From: Granulicella sp. dw_53
GTDB taxonomy: Bacteria; Acidobacteriota; Terriglobia; Terriglobales; Acidobacteriaceae
Length of the DNA: 64,000 nt
NCBI RefSeq assembly: GCF_018449545.1
Contig: NZ_JAAVUR010000004.1
Location: forward strand, 248,001 to 312,000
Reading direction: 5' to 3'
Positions within the stretch are counted from its first letter, which is position 1; every line of letters starts with the position of its first letter. A program made the position numbers and the translations under genes. A model generated the notes under the pieces. The model was not told the origin of the DNA. It ran no database searches and worked only from the letters and a program-made list of their open reading frames with translations. Below are positions 17,869 to 26,556 of this stretch, piece by piece.

Positions 17869-19784
17869 GCCTGTCCTCCGTTGCTCTCCGCAGCCTTCAG
17901 GTCCTCCAGGATGACGTCGCTCGCCTTCTCCGCGACCATGTAGATCGCGCTCACGATGAAATAGCCCGGGATGTGCGGGAAGACGGATGCATCGACGACA
18001 CGCAGATTCTTCGTCCCATGCACACGGAAGCGGCTGTCGAGTACGGACTTGGGATCTTCCTTGGGCCCGATCGGATTGGTGCAGGAGGCATGATGCCCCC
18101 AGGCCTCGCGTTGGATGAAGTCCGCGATCTCGTCGTCCGAGTTGCAGTCGGGTCCCGGCCACACCTCTTCCATACCGACCGTTTTTTTGATGTTGTGATT
18201 CATCTCCCGCGCAAACTTCACCCCGGCGATCACCGAGCGCAGATCGTCCTTCTCCGCGTCGTTGCCTTCGCCGAAGTAGTGGAAGTGGATCGAAGGTGTA
18301 TCCCGCGGATCGTCGCTGCGCAGCTTGACCTCTCCCGCGGTGTTCCTGGTATGCGCCTTTAGAATCGCCCAGGTAAACATATCCTGGTAGCGCTTTAGCG
18401 CGCCGGAGTAGCCCGGATAATAGCCCTTGAAGTAAGAGGGCAGCCCGAAGACGAACAGGTCCGGATCGACCTTGTCCGGACTCGACCGCTTCGTCACGGC
18501 AATGGCAGCTCCATTCGTGGTGTAGACGCCTCTTCCCCGCTCCCAATCCTTGAACGCGGGATCGGGCGGGACGCCATCCTCCGGCGCGTTGAACGAGGCT
18601 CCCTTCAACAGCGCGAAGGGCTTCTCCATCTTCGAGATCACGCCGACCTCATAGCGATCCTGCAGGTTCCGGCCCACGCCCGGGAGATGGACCACCGGAG
18701 TGATGCCGAACTTCCGCAGCTCCGCCTCATCGCCGACTCCCGAGAGCATGAGCAACTGCGGGCTGTTGAAGGCTCCCCCGCACAAAATCACCTCATGCTT
18801 CGCCCGCACCGTCACTTTCTCCGTTGCGGCGTCCGAGGGGGTACGCGAGGCGCGGTACAGCTTCGAACCCACGAGATACTCCACCCCGTCCGCCCTGTTT
18901 CCATCGAAGACCACCCGCGAGACCAGCGCGCCGGTCTGGATCTTCAGGCGTCCCTGGGTCTCCGCCACGGTCTTCAGCAGCCTCTCCCGCGTCCCGTTGC
19001 GAACGCCGGAGCGAGTCGCCAACGGCGTAAGAGAGACTGCCTCGCGGCCCTTGCTGGTTACGGTTCGCCAGTCGTTAGGATCGAACAGCGTCTCGATGTC
19101 CAGGCCGAGACTCCCCAGGTGATGCGCCAGTCCGGTCACCGCCGCGACGGCCACCAACTTCAGCAGCTCGATGTCCTTCAGGATCATCCCGGCGCTTGCT
19201 ACCTCCGTATGTAACCATCCGGCGTAGCCATGCCGTCCCGGGTTGGTCCCCTGTCCGTGCAACACACCCCAGAAGGCCTCTTTGAATCGCTTCCAGCCAG
19301 TGACGTAACCGCACTCTTCCAGGCGCTCGAAGTAGGTCCGCATCTTCTCCGGCGACCAGGAGTGGTCTCCGGTCAGGGCCCGTATCTTCTCCCAGTCGCT
19401 GTTTTGCGGGTAGACCGTGATCATCGCGTTATGCGCCGTGCAGCCGCCCAGCGTGCCCGCTCGCGGATACAGCACGCCCTCGCGCTCCGCGACATACTTG
19501 GAGTCCTTCTGCTGCATCGCCTGGTTGTCGTAGTGACGGACAAAGAAGTCCCAGCTCATCACTGGGTCTTCGCTGGCGAAGGGATGAAAGCACGGAATGC
19601 GATAGTTGAAGTTATTGCAGTCTTCCCCGGCCTCGAGCACCAGGACGGTATAGCCTGCACGCGCCAGATTCGCGGCCACAGGGCCGCCACCCGCGCCTGA
19701 GCCAACCACAATAAAATCGTACATTTCATCTGCCACAGAGACCTCGACTCGGTTCGAAATGCGCAGCATGGCCCGGTCGGACAA
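17865..19784 (-). CDS. GMC family FAD-dependent oxidoreductase
   Basis: Flavoprotein oxidising an alcohol or similar group. The FAD-binding Rossmann motif VVGSGAGGGPVAANLARAG lies near residues 25-43, followed by VLVLEAG. The GMC signatures LGGCTAHNAMITVYPQ and LCGGAFNSPQLLMLSGVG follow. The C-terminal substrate region has WGHHASCTNPIGP, with the likely catalytic His, and NLRVVDASVFPHIPGYFI. There is no clear signal peptide. TTG 19784 opens the frame, but ATG 19769 or ATG 19724 (MYDFIVVGSG) are equally plausible because no ribosome site decides. It lies upstream of the di-heme cytochrome, to which it may be coupled, and is divergent from the lipoprotein hydrolase gene. The family includes cholesterol oxidase and glucose or alcohol dehydrogenases; the substrate is unresolved. 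Confidence 0.87.
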   Translation of the reverse strand: MSDRAMLRISNRVEVSVADEMYDFIVVGSGAGGGPVAANLARAGYTVLVLEAGEDCNNFNYRIPCFHPFASEDPVMSWDFFVRHYDNQAMQQKDSKYVAEREGVLYPRAGTLGGCTAHNAMITVYPQNSDWEKIRALTGDHSWSPEKMRTYFERLEECGYVTGWKRFKEAFWGVLHGQGTNPGRHGYAGWLHTEVASAGMILKDIELLKLVAVAAVTGLAHHLGSLGLDIETLFDPNDWRTVTSKGREAVSLTPLATRSGVRNGTRERLLKTVAETQGRLKIQTGALVSRVVFDGNRADGVEYLVGSKLYRASRTPSDAATEKVTVRAKHEVILCGGAFNSPQLLMLSGVGDEAELRKFGITPVVHLPGVGRNLQDRYEVGVISKMEKPFALLKGASFNAPEDGVPPDPAFKDWERGRGVYTTNGAAIAVTKRSSPDKVDPDLFVFGLPSYFKGYYPGYSGALKRYQDMFTWAILKAHTRNTAGEVKLRSDDPRDTPSIHFHYFGEGNDAEKDDLRSVIAGVKFAREMNHNIKKTVGMEEVWPGPDCNSDDEIADFIQREAWGHHASCTNPIGPKEDPKSVLDSRFRVHGTKNLRVVDASVFPHIPGYFIVSAIYMVAEKASDVILEDLKAAESNGGQA

Positions 19785-19911
19785 AAGACAATTTTAAAAA
19801 CGAGTTGTTAATTGCTGCCACTAAAACAGGGAATGGTCGTGGTGTCAAGTGCTGTATGATCTGGCCTAATAACCGGTCCAATGAGATTGGTAAGGTTCCG
19901 GAGAGTTACTC

Positions 19912-21237
19912 ATGTTGCTGCGGCGTTCTTCTTTCATGCTCCCCTTGCTGGTCTTTCCGCTGTTGATCGGCTGTGTCCCCAACAAAATCTATCGTCCAGG
20001 CCCTGCCGCAGTAGAGACCGCGCCCATCGTGGCCGGCTCTACCACTCCCGCACACTTCAAGCTCGGTGTCATCGAGTTCGACGACATGGGAGAGTCGTGG
20101 GAGAAATGCACCTCACTTACCGATCCGTCGAACTGTCAGCTCACCCGCACGCTCGATCTCATCCACAAGGAGAAGGAGTCCGGCCACGATGTCATCGTCG
20201 TCGTCTTCACCCACGGCTGGAAGAACAACGCATCGCCCGGGAACGAAGAGAAGAAAAACCTGCGCGACTTCAAGCTCCTGATGGAGCAGCTCTCGAGCGG
20301 TGAGCCAACTCTGCTTGCGAATATGCAGAAGGATGCCGGGCAGTCCTCTCCGCCACAAAAGGCGCGTTCCTACATCGGCGTCTACATGGCGTGGCGCGGA
20401 CAGTCCCTTGCGGGCGATGTGGTCACCACCTTCTGGAACCGCCGCGATGCAGCGCAACGCGTCGGCAGCTCCGACTTCGCCGAAGCGATCTACCGCATCA
20501 TGGGAGCCACGAAAGAGAACAGCCCCAACTCGCGCATCGTCGTCGTAGGCCACTCCTTCGGAGCCCGTGCACTGGAGACCGCGCTCACCAACACCTTCGT
20601 CAGCCTGCTCGTTCCGCAGCCCGACAGCCAAGGCCAGACCCATCCCCTCGAACTGCTCTCACCCGCCGACCTCATCCTCTACGTAAACTCCGCCAACGAC
20701 AGCTTTCGCACCAAGCAGATGATCGAGCTGATGAAGCGGACGAACTTCCGCGTCGAACGTCAGGACGGGGTCGGTGGACAGTACGAGGGCCCGCTCTTCC
20801 TCTCCGTCACCTCCACTGGAGACAGCGCGACCGGCGTCGCCTTTCCGCTCGGCCAAAGCCTCTCCGCTCTACGAAAGTCCTTTCGCGGCGTCTATGGAGA
20901 CGCCGCTCCCCAGTCACCGTCCCAGAAGACCTTCTTCACCCAGACCCCAGGCCACATCCCTTACCTCCGCAGCCACGAGGTTCGTCCGATCACCCTTCCC
21001 TGCCAGAGCCAGGCTGAGCTCTTCCGCTTCGACGTGAAGGGACAGTGCTACGAGTTGACTCCGGTGGAGCGCCGCTGGAACGACTCCCCCTTCTGGGTCG
21101 TCACCGTCCCGCCGACCATCATCCGCGATCACAGCGACATCTTCAATCCATCCTTCTCCACCATGATCATCGATCTGCTGGAACACTATCGCGTTCTGGA
21201 TAGCCCAAAGGCAACGACGATGGTTCGCACTCACTGA
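19912..21237 (+). CDS. Alpha/beta-hydrolase lipoprotein
   Basis: Lipoprotein of 441 residues with a clear lipobox (LLIGC, Cys about residue 21). The hydrolase core has VVVFTHGWKNNAS, the oxyanion-loop strand, and the nucleophile elbow VVVGHSFGARALE (GxSxG). It resembles DUF900-type alpha/beta hydrolases; an esterase or lipase role is inferred. GGAGAG upstream supports ATG 19912. It is transcribed away from the GMC/cytochrome genes and is followed after 65 bp by hypA. Together with the patatin protein on the other side, it hints at lipid or ester processing at the envelope. Confidence 0.75.
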   Translation: MLLRRSSFMLPLLVFPLLIGCVPNKIYRPGPAAVETAPIVAGSTTPAHFKLGVIEFDDMGESWEKCTSLTDPSNCQLTRTLDLIHKEKESGHDVIVVVFTHGWKNNASPGNEEKKNLRDFKLLMEQLSSGEPTLLANMQKDAGQSSPPQKARSYIGVYMAWRGQSLAGDVVTTFWNRRDAAQRVGSSDFAEAIYRIMGATKENSPNSRIVVVGHSFGARALETALTNTFVSLLVPQPDSQGQTHPLELLSPADLILYVNSANDSFRTKQMIELMKRTNFRVERQDGVGGQYEGPLFLSVTSTGDSATGVAFPLGQSLSALRKSFRGVYGDAAPQSPSQKTFFTQTPGHIPYLRSHEVRPITLPCQSQAELFRFDVKGQCYELTPVERRWNDSPFWVVTVPPTIIRDHSDIFNPSFSTMIIDLLEHYRVLDSPKATTMVRTH

Positions 21238-21302
21238 GGAGCAATGTAATATTCTCGATGTCCCAAGTCCGAGCCCTAAACCGGCGCCGCTGAAAGGCAA
21301 TC

Positions 21303-21647
21303 ATGCACGAGCTCTCGATCGCAATCAGCATGATCGACCAGATCCAGGAGGAGTCGGAGAGCCGCGGTGGCCTTACCGTCAAGGCCGTTCACCTCTCCCT
21401 CGGTCTGCTCTCCGGAGTCGACAAGGACGCTCTGCAGTTCTGCTACAAGGCCGCATGCCAGGGGACGTTCCTCGAAGGATCGCAACTCGTCATCGAGGTG
21501 GTACCCATCGTCCTCTACTGTCCGGCTTGCCTCACGGAAAGCCGTCCCGTATCGATACAGCAGCTCGCATGCCCTGAGTGCCGCACAGCCGGACGGGTCA
21601 TTCGCGGACACGAACTCGAAGTCGCATCCCTGGAGGTGGCAGCATGA
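21303..21647 (+). CDS. hypA: Nickel metallochaperone HypA
   Basis: Protein of 114 residues, normal for HypA. The N-terminal MHE nickel-binding motif is intact. The zinc site is formed by two CxxC pairs, Cys73/Cys76 (CPAC) and Cys90/Cys93 (CPEC). HypA delivers nickel with HypB to [NiFe]-hydrogenase or urease. Its stop overlaps the hypB ATG. No hydrogenase subunit, hypCDEF or urease gene is present in this window, so its client must be encoded elsewhere. Confidence 0.93.
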   Translation: MHELSIAISMIDQIQEESESRGGLTVKAVHLSLGLLSGVDKDALQFCYKAACQGTFLEGSQLVIEVVPIVLYCPACLTESRPVSIQQLACPECRTAGRVIRGHELEVASLEVAA

Positions 21648-22342
21648 GTGATTCTCCCCGCCTCATCGAAGTGAGAGCGAAGGTGCTCAAGCAGAACGAT
21701 CTTCTGGCCAGAAGTCTTCGCGAGCGCTTCCACGCGGCAGGAGTCTACGTCGTCAGCTTCGTCTCGAGTCCCGGCTCCGGCAAGACCCGCTTCCTCGAAG
21801 GGCTGCTGACTCTCGTGGGCCGGCAGCATCGCGTCGCAGCACTGGTCGGCGACCTTGCCACCGAGAACGACGCCATGCGGCTCAAGCGTGCCGCCTCGCG
21901 CGTCCAACAGATCACCACCGGCACCATCTGCCATCTCGACGCATCGATGATCGAGACGGCCATCCAGTCGTGGGATCTGGCCGAACTGGATCTACTCTTC
22001 ATCGAGAACGTAGGCAATCTGGTCTGTCCCTCCAGCTACGATCTGGGAGAGGATCTTCGCTTCGTCCTGCTCTCCACCACCGAAGGAGAGGACAAGCCGC
22101 TCAAGTATCCGACCATCTTCAACACCGCCGATGTAGCTCTCCTCACCAAGATGGACATGGCCGAAGCCGCGGACTTCGACCGCGACGCCGCGCACCGAAA
22201 CATCCAGAGCGTGAGGCCGGGTATGAGCGTCCTGGAGGTCTCAGCCAAGACAGGCGAAGGCATGGAGGCAGTAGCGACACTTCTTGGCGATAGGCTGGCC
22301 GCCTCCCGCAACAGCCTTACGGTGCAGGCTGCACAATCGTGA
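21644..22342 (+). CDS. hypB: Hydrogenase nickel-insertion GTPase HypB
   Basis: GTPase of 232 residues. The P-loop SSPGSGKTRF is at about 41-50. ENVGNLVCPSSYDLGED is the family metal/switch signature, and LLTKMDM the guanine-specificity motif. The N-terminal His-rich or CxxCGC nickel-storage extension seen in some HypB proteins is absent. TGGAGG precedes the ATG, which overlaps the hypA stop. The last 26 bp overlap the 3' end of the convergent TPR gene. Confidence 0.93.
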   Translation: MSDSPRLIEVRAKVLKQNDLLARSLRERFHAAGVYVVSFVSSPGSGKTRFLEGLLTLVGRQHRVAALVGDLATENDAMRLKRAASRVQQITTGTICHLDASMIETAIQSWDLAELDLLFIENVGNLVCPSSYDLGEDLRFVLLSTTEGEDKPLKYPTIFNTADVALLTKMDMAEAADFDRDAAHRNIQSVRPGMSVLEVSAKTGEGMEAVATLLGDRLAASRNSLTVQAAQS

Positions 22343-23570
22343 GGGCCGGAACCCGCCGCGTCAGTACGCCTTGTTGTATCCGCAGCGGCTGACCGACCAT
22401 CTTCGCCTTGGCAGGAGCAGGGTTCGTCTCTATCGAAAGGCGCATATGGCGTGTACTCAGGTCCGACATCCCGGCCGCGCCGTAGATACAGGCAGCCTGC
22501 AGATAGAGCCGCGCCGAGACCGCACCCGAGGCCAGCGCCTTGCTGATCCAATCCAGCGCTTGCGTCACCTCGCCGACGCGATAGAGCGCCCAGGCCAAGT
22601 CGCCCTCCGTCGCATAGTTGCTGCGGAGCGCGATATCCTTCCGCGCCCACTCCACGGCCTCTTCTCCGCGTCCCGCCAGCTCGCAACACAGGTCGACGAG
22701 CAAGTGATAGTAGTGAACCTCTCCGCGCGAGGCCGATTCGAGGTAGTGCTCCAACGCCCTCGTCTTCCACGGAAGCGCCGAGGCATGCTCTCCCGACAAA
22801 GAATAAAGATCGCCCAAGGCATGCTCCCACTCCGGCCTTGGCGAGGCCTCATAGAGCCGTGTGTATCCCGCGATCGCCTCTGCGAAGCGTCCCTGTGTGC
22901 CAGCCAGTTCGGCCATCCGCTCCGCAACCAACCAATAGCCCGGGTAGGCTCTCTCCGCCCGCTCGTAGTGGATCAGCGCTTGCTGGTGCCTTCCCCGCTG
23001 GAAGTTCATCGACCCGCGCTGCAGCTCCAGCCATGCGAACGAATACATCTGCTTTGCGGTGAGCTCATCCTCGGCTGAGACATAAAGCCGATCCGCCTCG
23101 TCGACATCTCCCATCGCATACGTCAGATGCGCGAGACGAGCGAGCCCATCCCATGTCGTCTCCTCCGCCAACGCCAGTTGTATCTCCGCTCGCGCCTCAT
23201 CGTAGCGTCCAGCTTGCAGCAGCACATCGGAGTGCACCAACCTCCCTTGAGTACACGTCCGCAGCGAGGCGTCCATGCCGAGACAAAGCTCGGCATCTGC
23301 GAATCGATGCAGCTTGAGTGCGATATACGCCTTCAGCAACCACAGGTCAGCGTGACGAGAGGCCGAGCCGATCGCCCCATCGATCACCTCATCCAACACC
23401 TTCAGGCCCGTGAGATCCCCCATCAACGACGCACGCTGAAAGCGGCGATAGAGCAGCCGTGTCTCGCGCTCGCTTCCCGGCGACAAGGCAGCCGCAGCCG
23501 CGCCCTCTGCCCGAACGAGCTCGTCGATCTCTCCCTCAATACGCTGCAAATCCGCCTGATACGCTGTCAT
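22317..23570 (-). CDS. Tetratricopeptide repeat protein
   Basis: Protein of 417 residues made almost entirely of helical TPR-like units (YIALKLHRFADAELCLGMD, LAHLTYAMGDVDEADRLY, GSMNFQRGRHQQALIHYERA, LAWALYRVGEVTQALDWISKAL). No signal peptide or enzyme domain is visible, so a cytoplasmic scaffold role is the most that can be said. It starts 3 bp after the stop of the DUF4331 gene, so the two are probably one operon, and its 3' end overlaps hypB by 26 bp. Confidence 0.75.
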   Translation of the reverse strand: MTAYQADLQRIEGEIDELVRAEGAAAAALSPGSERETRLLYRRFQRASLMGDLTGLKVLDEVIDGAIGSASRHADLWLLKAYIALKLHRFADAELCLGMDASLRTCTQGRLVHSDVLLQAGRYDEARAEIQLALAEETTWDGLARLAHLTYAMGDVDEADRLYVSAEDELTAKQMYSFAWLELQRGSMNFQRGRHQQALIHYERAERAYPGYWLVAERMAELAGTQGRFAEAIAGYTRLYEASPRPEWEHALGDLYSLSGEHASALPWKTRALEHYLESASRGEVHYYHLLVDLCCELAGRGEEAVEWARKDIALRSNYATEGDLAWALYRVGEVTQALDWISKALASGAVSARLYLQAACIYGAAGMSDLSTRHMRLSIETNPAPAKAKMVGQPLRIQQGVLTRRVPALTIVQPAP

Positions 23571-23573
23571 GCT

Positions 23574-25139
23574 CTACCAGGGAGGAGCGATGTAGGGAAA
23601 CTCGGTCAGAAACTCCTTGTCATTCTTCAGCGGATTCGGCGGCGTCTTCGGATCGATCGGAACCGCATCCCATAGCGCCTGGTTGTTCATGATGTCGATG
23701 TGATACTTGATTCCCTTGAAGCTCGCCGTCATATCCAAAAAGAGAGAGAGGAACCGCGTGGCGACCTGATCTTCCAGACGCCTTCCGAACGGCCAAGTCC
23801 CCGTCGTATCCATATCGATGGAGCAGACGTTTGGAATGAAGATCTCGATCGGACGCCGCAGCGGGATGTCGAGCTTCTTCGGATTCCACGAGTCGTCCGG
23901 CATGTTCAGCTCCTGGAACAGTAGCTTCTTCACCCGCGGAAAGGCCGTGGCCACAAGATCGTAGGTCTTGTACTTCGATACCGGTGAGTTATCGTGATCG
24001 AAGGCCGTCTCGATCCCCAGGGCGCTGATCGAAGGCCCAAAGCCCCACCCCAGATGAGCCAGCCGCTTCACAAAGTGTGGAGCCAACCAGAAGTTGTTCG
24101 CTCCCATCTGCCGGTTGTTCTCGCGCTCGCTCAACGCCGCATCTGCGAACGCCTGCCCATCCGTATCCACCAGCTTGTACGCCTTCAACTCTTCATCGAG
24201 CTTCAGTTGATCGACGAAAGCCCAGGGATGCTCGATCCAGAAAGGGTGATCGGGAATGGTCTCGATCTTATCCGCCGCCTTCCGCACCCAGCTCTCGCCC
24301 CACACATTGACGATGCGGTGCTCCTGCGGCGACGCGGTGATATAGGAGAGCGGAACCTCCATGATGATGGCGTTAATGTTTCTGCCCGCCTGTGCGTCCT
24401 GCCCCGAATACACAAACCGGAAGTTGCCGTTCTCGTCCTTCTTGAAGCTGTTGCCGGACCACGTCAAATCCCCCGCCGGAAGATCCTTCTTCAGCCCATG
24501 GCCCCACGTCGGAAGATTTGGATCGTAGTTAAAGAGGTCGTTCCCCTCCAGCTCCAGCAGCGTCTTCGGAATCTTCAACTCCCGCGCATCCGTCATCGTA
24601 TGCGGGACGTGATAGAACTGCGGAGCATAGTTGATCGACCGGAAGAACCCTGGCAGATCGTTGAAGAACGCGTCGTCCCTGCCACCGACGAAGATCTTGA
24701 TCGTCTGCCCGTCGGGAGCCTTCAGGTCGACGCTCTGATTCACATCGATCACCTGCGAAAAGCTCCCGCCAGGAAAGTTGATGAACCGGATGTGTGCCTT
24801 CTGATCCTGGTCGACCGTCACTCGTAGCTCGAACGGCTTCAGGATGCTCTCGTACTTGTGCTTGATCCCCTCGACATACTTCAACAGCCCTTCAAGACTG
24901 TGATCTTCCTTCGCGGGCCGCATAACCCGCTGATCCGGAGCGATCCGCAGCCGGTAGAGCATATCCGGATCCAGCTCGCCCGCCTTTGGCGTAGCCGAGA
25001 AGGTCAAGGCGATGACGACCTTCTCTCCGCCCGACACATCCGCGGACGGAAATCCGAAGATGTCATACAGGTCCGCCGCACTGACATCGATATCCGAAAA
25101 AATCGAATTTACCGCATTAGGATCATTATGGTCTGCCAA
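23574..25139 (-). CDS. DUF4331 family protein
   Basis: Protein of 521 residues that opens ADHNDPNAVNSIFSDIDVSAADLYDIFGFP, the typical entry of DUF4331 proteins; further pieces fit (NINAIIMEVPLSYIT, VNVWGESWV, VCSIDMDTTGTWPFGRRLED). No signal peptide is visible, although many relatives are exported. Start TTG 25139 is supported by GAGG eight bases upstream. It leads an operon with the TPR protein. The family has no established function; beta-rich repeats suggest a propeller-like fold. Confidence 0.75.
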   Translation of the reverse strand: MADHNDPNAVNSIFSDIDVSAADLYDIFGFPSADVSGGEKVVIALTFSATPKAGELDPDMLYRLRIAPDQRVMRPAKEDHSLEGLLKYVEGIKHKYESILKPFELRVTVDQDQKAHIRFINFPGGSFSQVIDVNQSVDLKAPDGQTIKIFVGGRDDAFFNDLPGFFRSINYAPQFYHVPHTMTDARELKIPKTLLELEGNDLFNYDPNLPTWGHGLKKDLPAGDLTWSGNSFKKDENGNFRFVYSGQDAQAGRNINAIIMEVPLSYITASPQEHRIVNVWGESWVRKAADKIETIPDHPFWIEHPWAFVDQLKLDEELKAYKLVDTDGQAFADAALSERENNRQMGANNFWLAPHFVKRLAHLGWGFGPSISALGIETAFDHDNSPVSKYKTYDLVATAFPRVKKLLFQELNMPDDSWNPKKLDIPLRRPIEIFIPNVCSIDMDTTGTWPFGRRLEDQVATRFLSLFLDMTASFKGIKYHIDIMNNQALWDAVPIDPKTPPNPLKNDKEFLTEFPYIAPPW

Positions 25140-25368
25140 GGTATCGTCCTCGAATCCTCACCACTCAACCGGGATATTTTCGGAACTTGAAAATACTCTT
25201 TCGAGTTGCGGCTCGAAGCTACCAGCGTCTTTTTATGGTGTCAACGAATATTGCCACCGAAGAAGAGGATTGAAAGAGGCCATTCCGCGTAGAAAGACTC
25301 TCCACGCAAACATAGGTGGTGAGTCTGCGAATAGAAATTTACATGCGGCCATGTAAGTCAACAACGAG

Positions 25369-26055
25369 CTAGCAGCGGCGACACCTGCGTCGAACCGCAC
25401 CAGCCACTCCCAAAACGCCAGGAGCCAGCAGCGCGAACGTCGAAGGTTCGGGGACAGGAGCCATCGAGTATGTAACATCCAACTCCACGGTATAAGGAAT
25501 GGTCACCTGGCCACTCCCACCGATATAACCGCTCCAGTTCTCACCAGGAGTTGCCAGAAAGCCTCGAATGGTGCCATCCAATCCAAGGGTAAAGAAAGCG
25601 TCCTCGAGATAGACTTCGTTCCCATCGATGGTTGGCCGCGACAACCCGGAGATGTAGTCCGCAAACACAGACGAGGAACCTGTATTTGTAAAAGTAGGCG
25701 CGATTGAGGGTTCTCCGGTATCTGGCGGCGGAAAGCTTCCTCGTGTGTAAAGAAACCCCGTTCCCTCAATCGTTGTTGTGGGCGCGATGATTCTGGCAGT
25801 GGCCGAGCTGATCACGCTTCCCGCGGGTAAATAAAGCGAAAAATCGGGAACGTTGACAGTCACCAACGAATTTCCAAGCGAAGGGTAGTCAGTAATTTTT
25901 GGATGGTCTGTAGTGTAGGTGCCGTAATAGTTGTCGTTGGGACTCGAGATACTCGTCGTAACGCTTGCGTTAAAGGATGTCTGGAGGGTATCGGCCACGG
26001 CAAATGGCGCAAAGATAGAGAGTAAAGCCACCACAAAGAAGGATAGTAGTCGCAT
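25369..26055 (-). CDS. PEP-CTERM exported protein
   Basis: Exported protein of 228 residues. It has a signal peptide (MRLLSFFVVALLSIFAPFAVA) and a C-terminal PEP-CTERM tail: the PVPEPSTFALL motif, a short hydrophobic helix and the basic end RRRCRRC. Such tails are processed by exosortase during export of surface or matrix proteins. The body is Ser/Thr/Gly-rich and beta-like with no recognised domain. GAGG upstream supports ATG 26055; the longer frame to 26103 is less likely. Confidence 0.8.
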   Translation of the reverse strand: MRLLSFFVVALLSIFAPFAVADTLQTSFNASVTTSISSPNDNYYGTYTTDHPKITDYPSLGNSLVTVNVPDFSLYLPAGSVISSATARIIAPTTTIEGTGFLYTRGSFPPPDTGEPSIAPTFTNTGSSSVFADYISGLSRPTIDGNEVYLEDAFFTLGLDGTIRGFLATPGENWSGYIGGSGQVTIPYTVELDVTYSMAPVPEPSTFALLAPGVLGVAGAVRRRCRRC

Positions 26056-26426
26056 GATTCTAACCTCAGATGTTCGAGAATCCATTTGCGATGCCCACTG
26101 CATTCTGAGGGCCGAGGGTCTTGTAATGAATGGTTTGAGTTGCCGGGTTTAATGCAAAATCATGAGCAATTCGTTGCATATTGATGTGAAGTTAAAGGGA
26201 ACTACGCGCCATTATCGAGGAGTCCGATAAAGCGATAACTTGCAGGGGTAATGGGGCATCACGATCAGGCCACTGCAGACTCCATAAGATCCAGGAGGAC
26301 CACGTCAGCCTGACACGCCTATATGGATGGGTTTCGCTTCTAGCGGGAACAAAAACGCATAGCCAAACCTAAATCTCAACCCGGACTAGGTCCGCATTCT
26401 TATGAGAATTCGCTCTCTATTTTAGA
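26056..26426. other. Intergenic region left of the integrated element
   Basis: No supportable gene, RNA or terminator is seen between the PEP-CTERM gene and the left attachment repeat. Confidence 0.5.
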
Positions 26427-26446
26427 TGGCGGAGAGTGGGGGATTC
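26427..26446 (+). repeat. Attachment repeat, left (attL core)
   Basis: TGGCGGAGAGTGGGGGATTC, identical to the tRNA-Ser 3' end at 36069-36088. The match stops at both edges (TAAA here, GAAC at the tRNA), marking the core of the recombination site. Confidence 0.9.
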
Positions 26447-26514
26447 TAAATCCTGCTCGGGATTATCTAAATAAGTCTTTTATTATCATTAAAATTTACG
26501 AGACTGCCATGTCA

Positions 26515-26534
26515 TTGCTAGAATTTTGCTAGAA
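26515..26534 (+). repeat. Putative integrase arm sites, left
   Basis: TTGCTAGAA occurs at 26515-26523 and 26526-26534, an 11-bp period. The same nonamer occurs twice inside the right end (35922-35930 and 35941-35949). The position just upstream of the integrase start suggests that integrase binding may also control its own promoter. Confidence 0.55.
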
Positions 26535-26556
26535 TAAATCGAGGTTAAAGGCAAAA

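Noticed and set aside
17695..18546. 283-codon frame overlapping the GMC gene on the same strand
   Set aside because: The upstream part is an out-of-frame shadow of the GMC gene; only the final segment from 17868 is of interest, as a remnant.
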